From: Pyropia yezoensis | Lineage: Eukaryota > Rhodophyta > Bangiophyceae > Bangiales > Bangiaceae | Assembly: GCA_009829735.1 (NCBI GenBank) | Contig: CM020620.1 | Location: 20,620,020-20,684,019 of the forward strand | Direction of reading: 5' to 3' | DNA: 64,000 nt | Shown here: positions 62,905-64,000 of the stretch, one piece after another | Layout: every line of letters starts with the position of its first letter | Position numbering within the stretch: the first letter of the stretch is position 1 | Notes under the pieces: generated by a model | What the model was told of the DNA's origin: nothing | The model's database searches: none | The model's input: only the letters and a program-made list of their open reading frames with translations | Position numbers and translations under genes: made by a program

Positions 62905-63859
62905 ATGGCCGACGAAGCCGTGCCGGCGGGGGCGGCCGCCCCGCTCGTCGGCGGCGGGCCGCTGCCGCCGCCGCCGCCGCCGCCGGCCGCCGCCGCCGCG
63001 GCAGACGCGGCAGACGCGGCGATGGCGGCGGCGGCCGCCGCCGCGTGCACCCGGCTGGTCCTCTTTGATTTTGACCGCACCCTGTTCTACGCCGCCAACA
63101 GTGATGAGGTGTGTTTGGGGGGCGGGGGAGGCGGGCTTTGGGGGGGGAGGGGGGGGGGGGCGGAGTTGCTGGCTGGCTGTGATAGCAACGCGTTGAGCAC
63201 GGGCGGCGGGCCTCTCTGAGGGTGTGTGTATGTATGTGTGCCTTTGCGCTACACGTCTCGCCTTCATCATGGCGGGGTGGGTCCCGTGGCCTGACCGCCT
63301 CGACATCGCTTTCCCCCTCCCTCCCTCCCCCTTTCGATCCTCCTACGGTCGAGCCGTCCCTTGTCCCCCCGCCCCTGCTTCACCCCGCCCTCCCCCCCCC
63401 CCCCTTTGCAGTGGGTCTTTGAGGAGCTCGCGCCAGACCTGCTGCCCCTCCTCCACCAGCGCGTCCGCGCGACGGGCGCCGCCGGCTGGACGGCCGCCAT
63501 CAACTGGGCGCTCGGGGCGCTCCCCCCCCGGGGCATCCCCGCGGGCGCCCTCCTCGGCGCCCTCCGCCGCGCGCCGTGGCCGGCCGACGCGACGGTCCTC
63601 CTCCGCCGCCTGGCGGCCACGCCCGGCGTGCAGGTGGGCATCGTGTCGGACGCCAACGCCGCGTACATTGACACCATCTTGGACGCGGCGGGGCTGGGGG
63701 GGGGCGGGAGGGGAGAGCTCCTCGGTGCGGGGGTGGCCACCAACGGGGCGGCCGTGTCGCCGGCGGGGGGGCTCACCGTCGTGCCCTACACGGCGGGGCG
63801 GCAGCCCCACGGGTGTGGGCGGTGCCCGCCCAACATTTGCAAGGGGGAGGTCGTGACGG
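62905..63859 (+). CDS. PHOSPHO-family HAD phosphatase, 5' part (runs off the window)
   Basis: Two exons visible: 62905-63108 (phase 0, donor GTGTGT) and 63412 to about 63859 (acceptor TTTGCAG; probable donor GGTACGG). Exon 1 has an Ala/Pro-rich start and then LVLFDFDRTLFYAANSDE, the HAD motif DxDxT. Exon 2 continues WVFEELAPDLLPLLHQR, GWTAAINWALGAL, VGIVSDANAAYIDTIL (motif II) and GCGRCPPNICKGEVV. This order (DFDRT, NSDEWV, SDAN, CxxCPxNxCKG) is that of the phosphoethanolamine/phosphocholine and pyridoxal-phosphate phosphatases (PHOSPHO1/2). The last motif and the C-terminus are outside the window. The substrate cannot be told from what is visible. Confidence 0.85.
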
Positions 63860-64000
63860 GTACGGCGGTGCGCGCGGGGTCGGGAGCAAGGGGAGGGGGG
63901 GGGGGGGAGACGGGCGGGTGAGCGGGCGTGTTGGGGGCCGCCTGTGTGTGCGGGCTGTCGCGGCGGGCTGTTGGGAGCTTCCCGTGGCAGTACGGCGGCG
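63860..64000 (+). other. Probable intron of the PHOSPHO-family gene, truncated
   Basis: Starts GTACGG after the CKGEVV codons. G-rich, with a stop in the previous frame at 63919. The window ends before any acceptor. Confidence 0.4.

Overview
The window is a GC-rich nuclear segment of a eukaryote, most plausibly a photosynthetic alga. A bangiophyte red alga of the Porphyra/Pyropia kind is my best guess (inference, about 50% sure). Reasons: extreme G+C with many poly-G/poly-C runs, few short GT-AG introns, N-terminal extensions that look like plastid transit peptides, a metallophosphoesterase of the cyanobacterial/plastid type, and a mix of chromodomain Ty3/Gypsy and DIRS/PAT-like retroelements. 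There is no prokaryotic operon structure, CRISPR array or rRNA, and I recognised no tRNA gene.

The window has two compartments. Roughly 1-49.6 kb is almost entirely transposable elements, many inserted into one another. From left to right: (i) a decayed Fanzor-like (eukaryotic TnpB homologue) reading frame on the minus strand at about 1.05-3.8 kb, with a solo LTR embedded in it; (ii) a DNA-transposon relic (here family X) at 5.7-28.3 kb, whose transposase-like gene is split by chromovirus B (7088-25862, minus orientation, TSD GCCGC), whose left LTR is itself split by chromovirus A (7606-16725, plus orientation, TSD CTGGT); (iii) a Harbinger-like transposase fragment and an antisense SAP-domain ORF at 28.4-29.3 kb; (iv) element C (29797-34813, TSD CAGAG), a 5-kb internally deleted, recently mobile relative of the chromoviruses; (v) a second family X copy (35.5-42 kb, minus) split by a 3.5-kb insertion with 23-bp terminal inverted repeats and a tandem-repeat core; (vi) a tyrosine-recombinase retrotransposon (42836-47979) with textbook split direct repeats, enclosed by inverted repeats at 42647 and 49596.

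Roughly 51.1-64 kb is a gene-dense host block: a secreted multi-domain glucose/sorbosone-dehydrogenase-like protein, a methionine-R-sulfoxide reductase with a two-part targeting signal (minus strand, one intron), a plastid-type metallophosphoesterase, a Dph6-like PP-loop ATPase fused to a small Cys-rich domain, a plastid-type glutathione S-transferase with a CPYC site (one intron), and the start of a PHOSPHO-family HAD phosphatase that runs off the right edge.

The most unusual system is in the chromoviruses. Elements A and B both join gag to pol by the same -1 slippery heptamer, GGGAAAC, placed one codon before the gag stop. All three elements (A, B, C) carry an antisense ORF between pol and the 3' LTR, and the three predicted proteins share a recognisable core motif. 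Element C has lost gag and most of pol but keeps the antisense ORF and the chromodomain, and its LTRs are nearly identical. This suggests that the antisense gene may matter for the element's life cycle.
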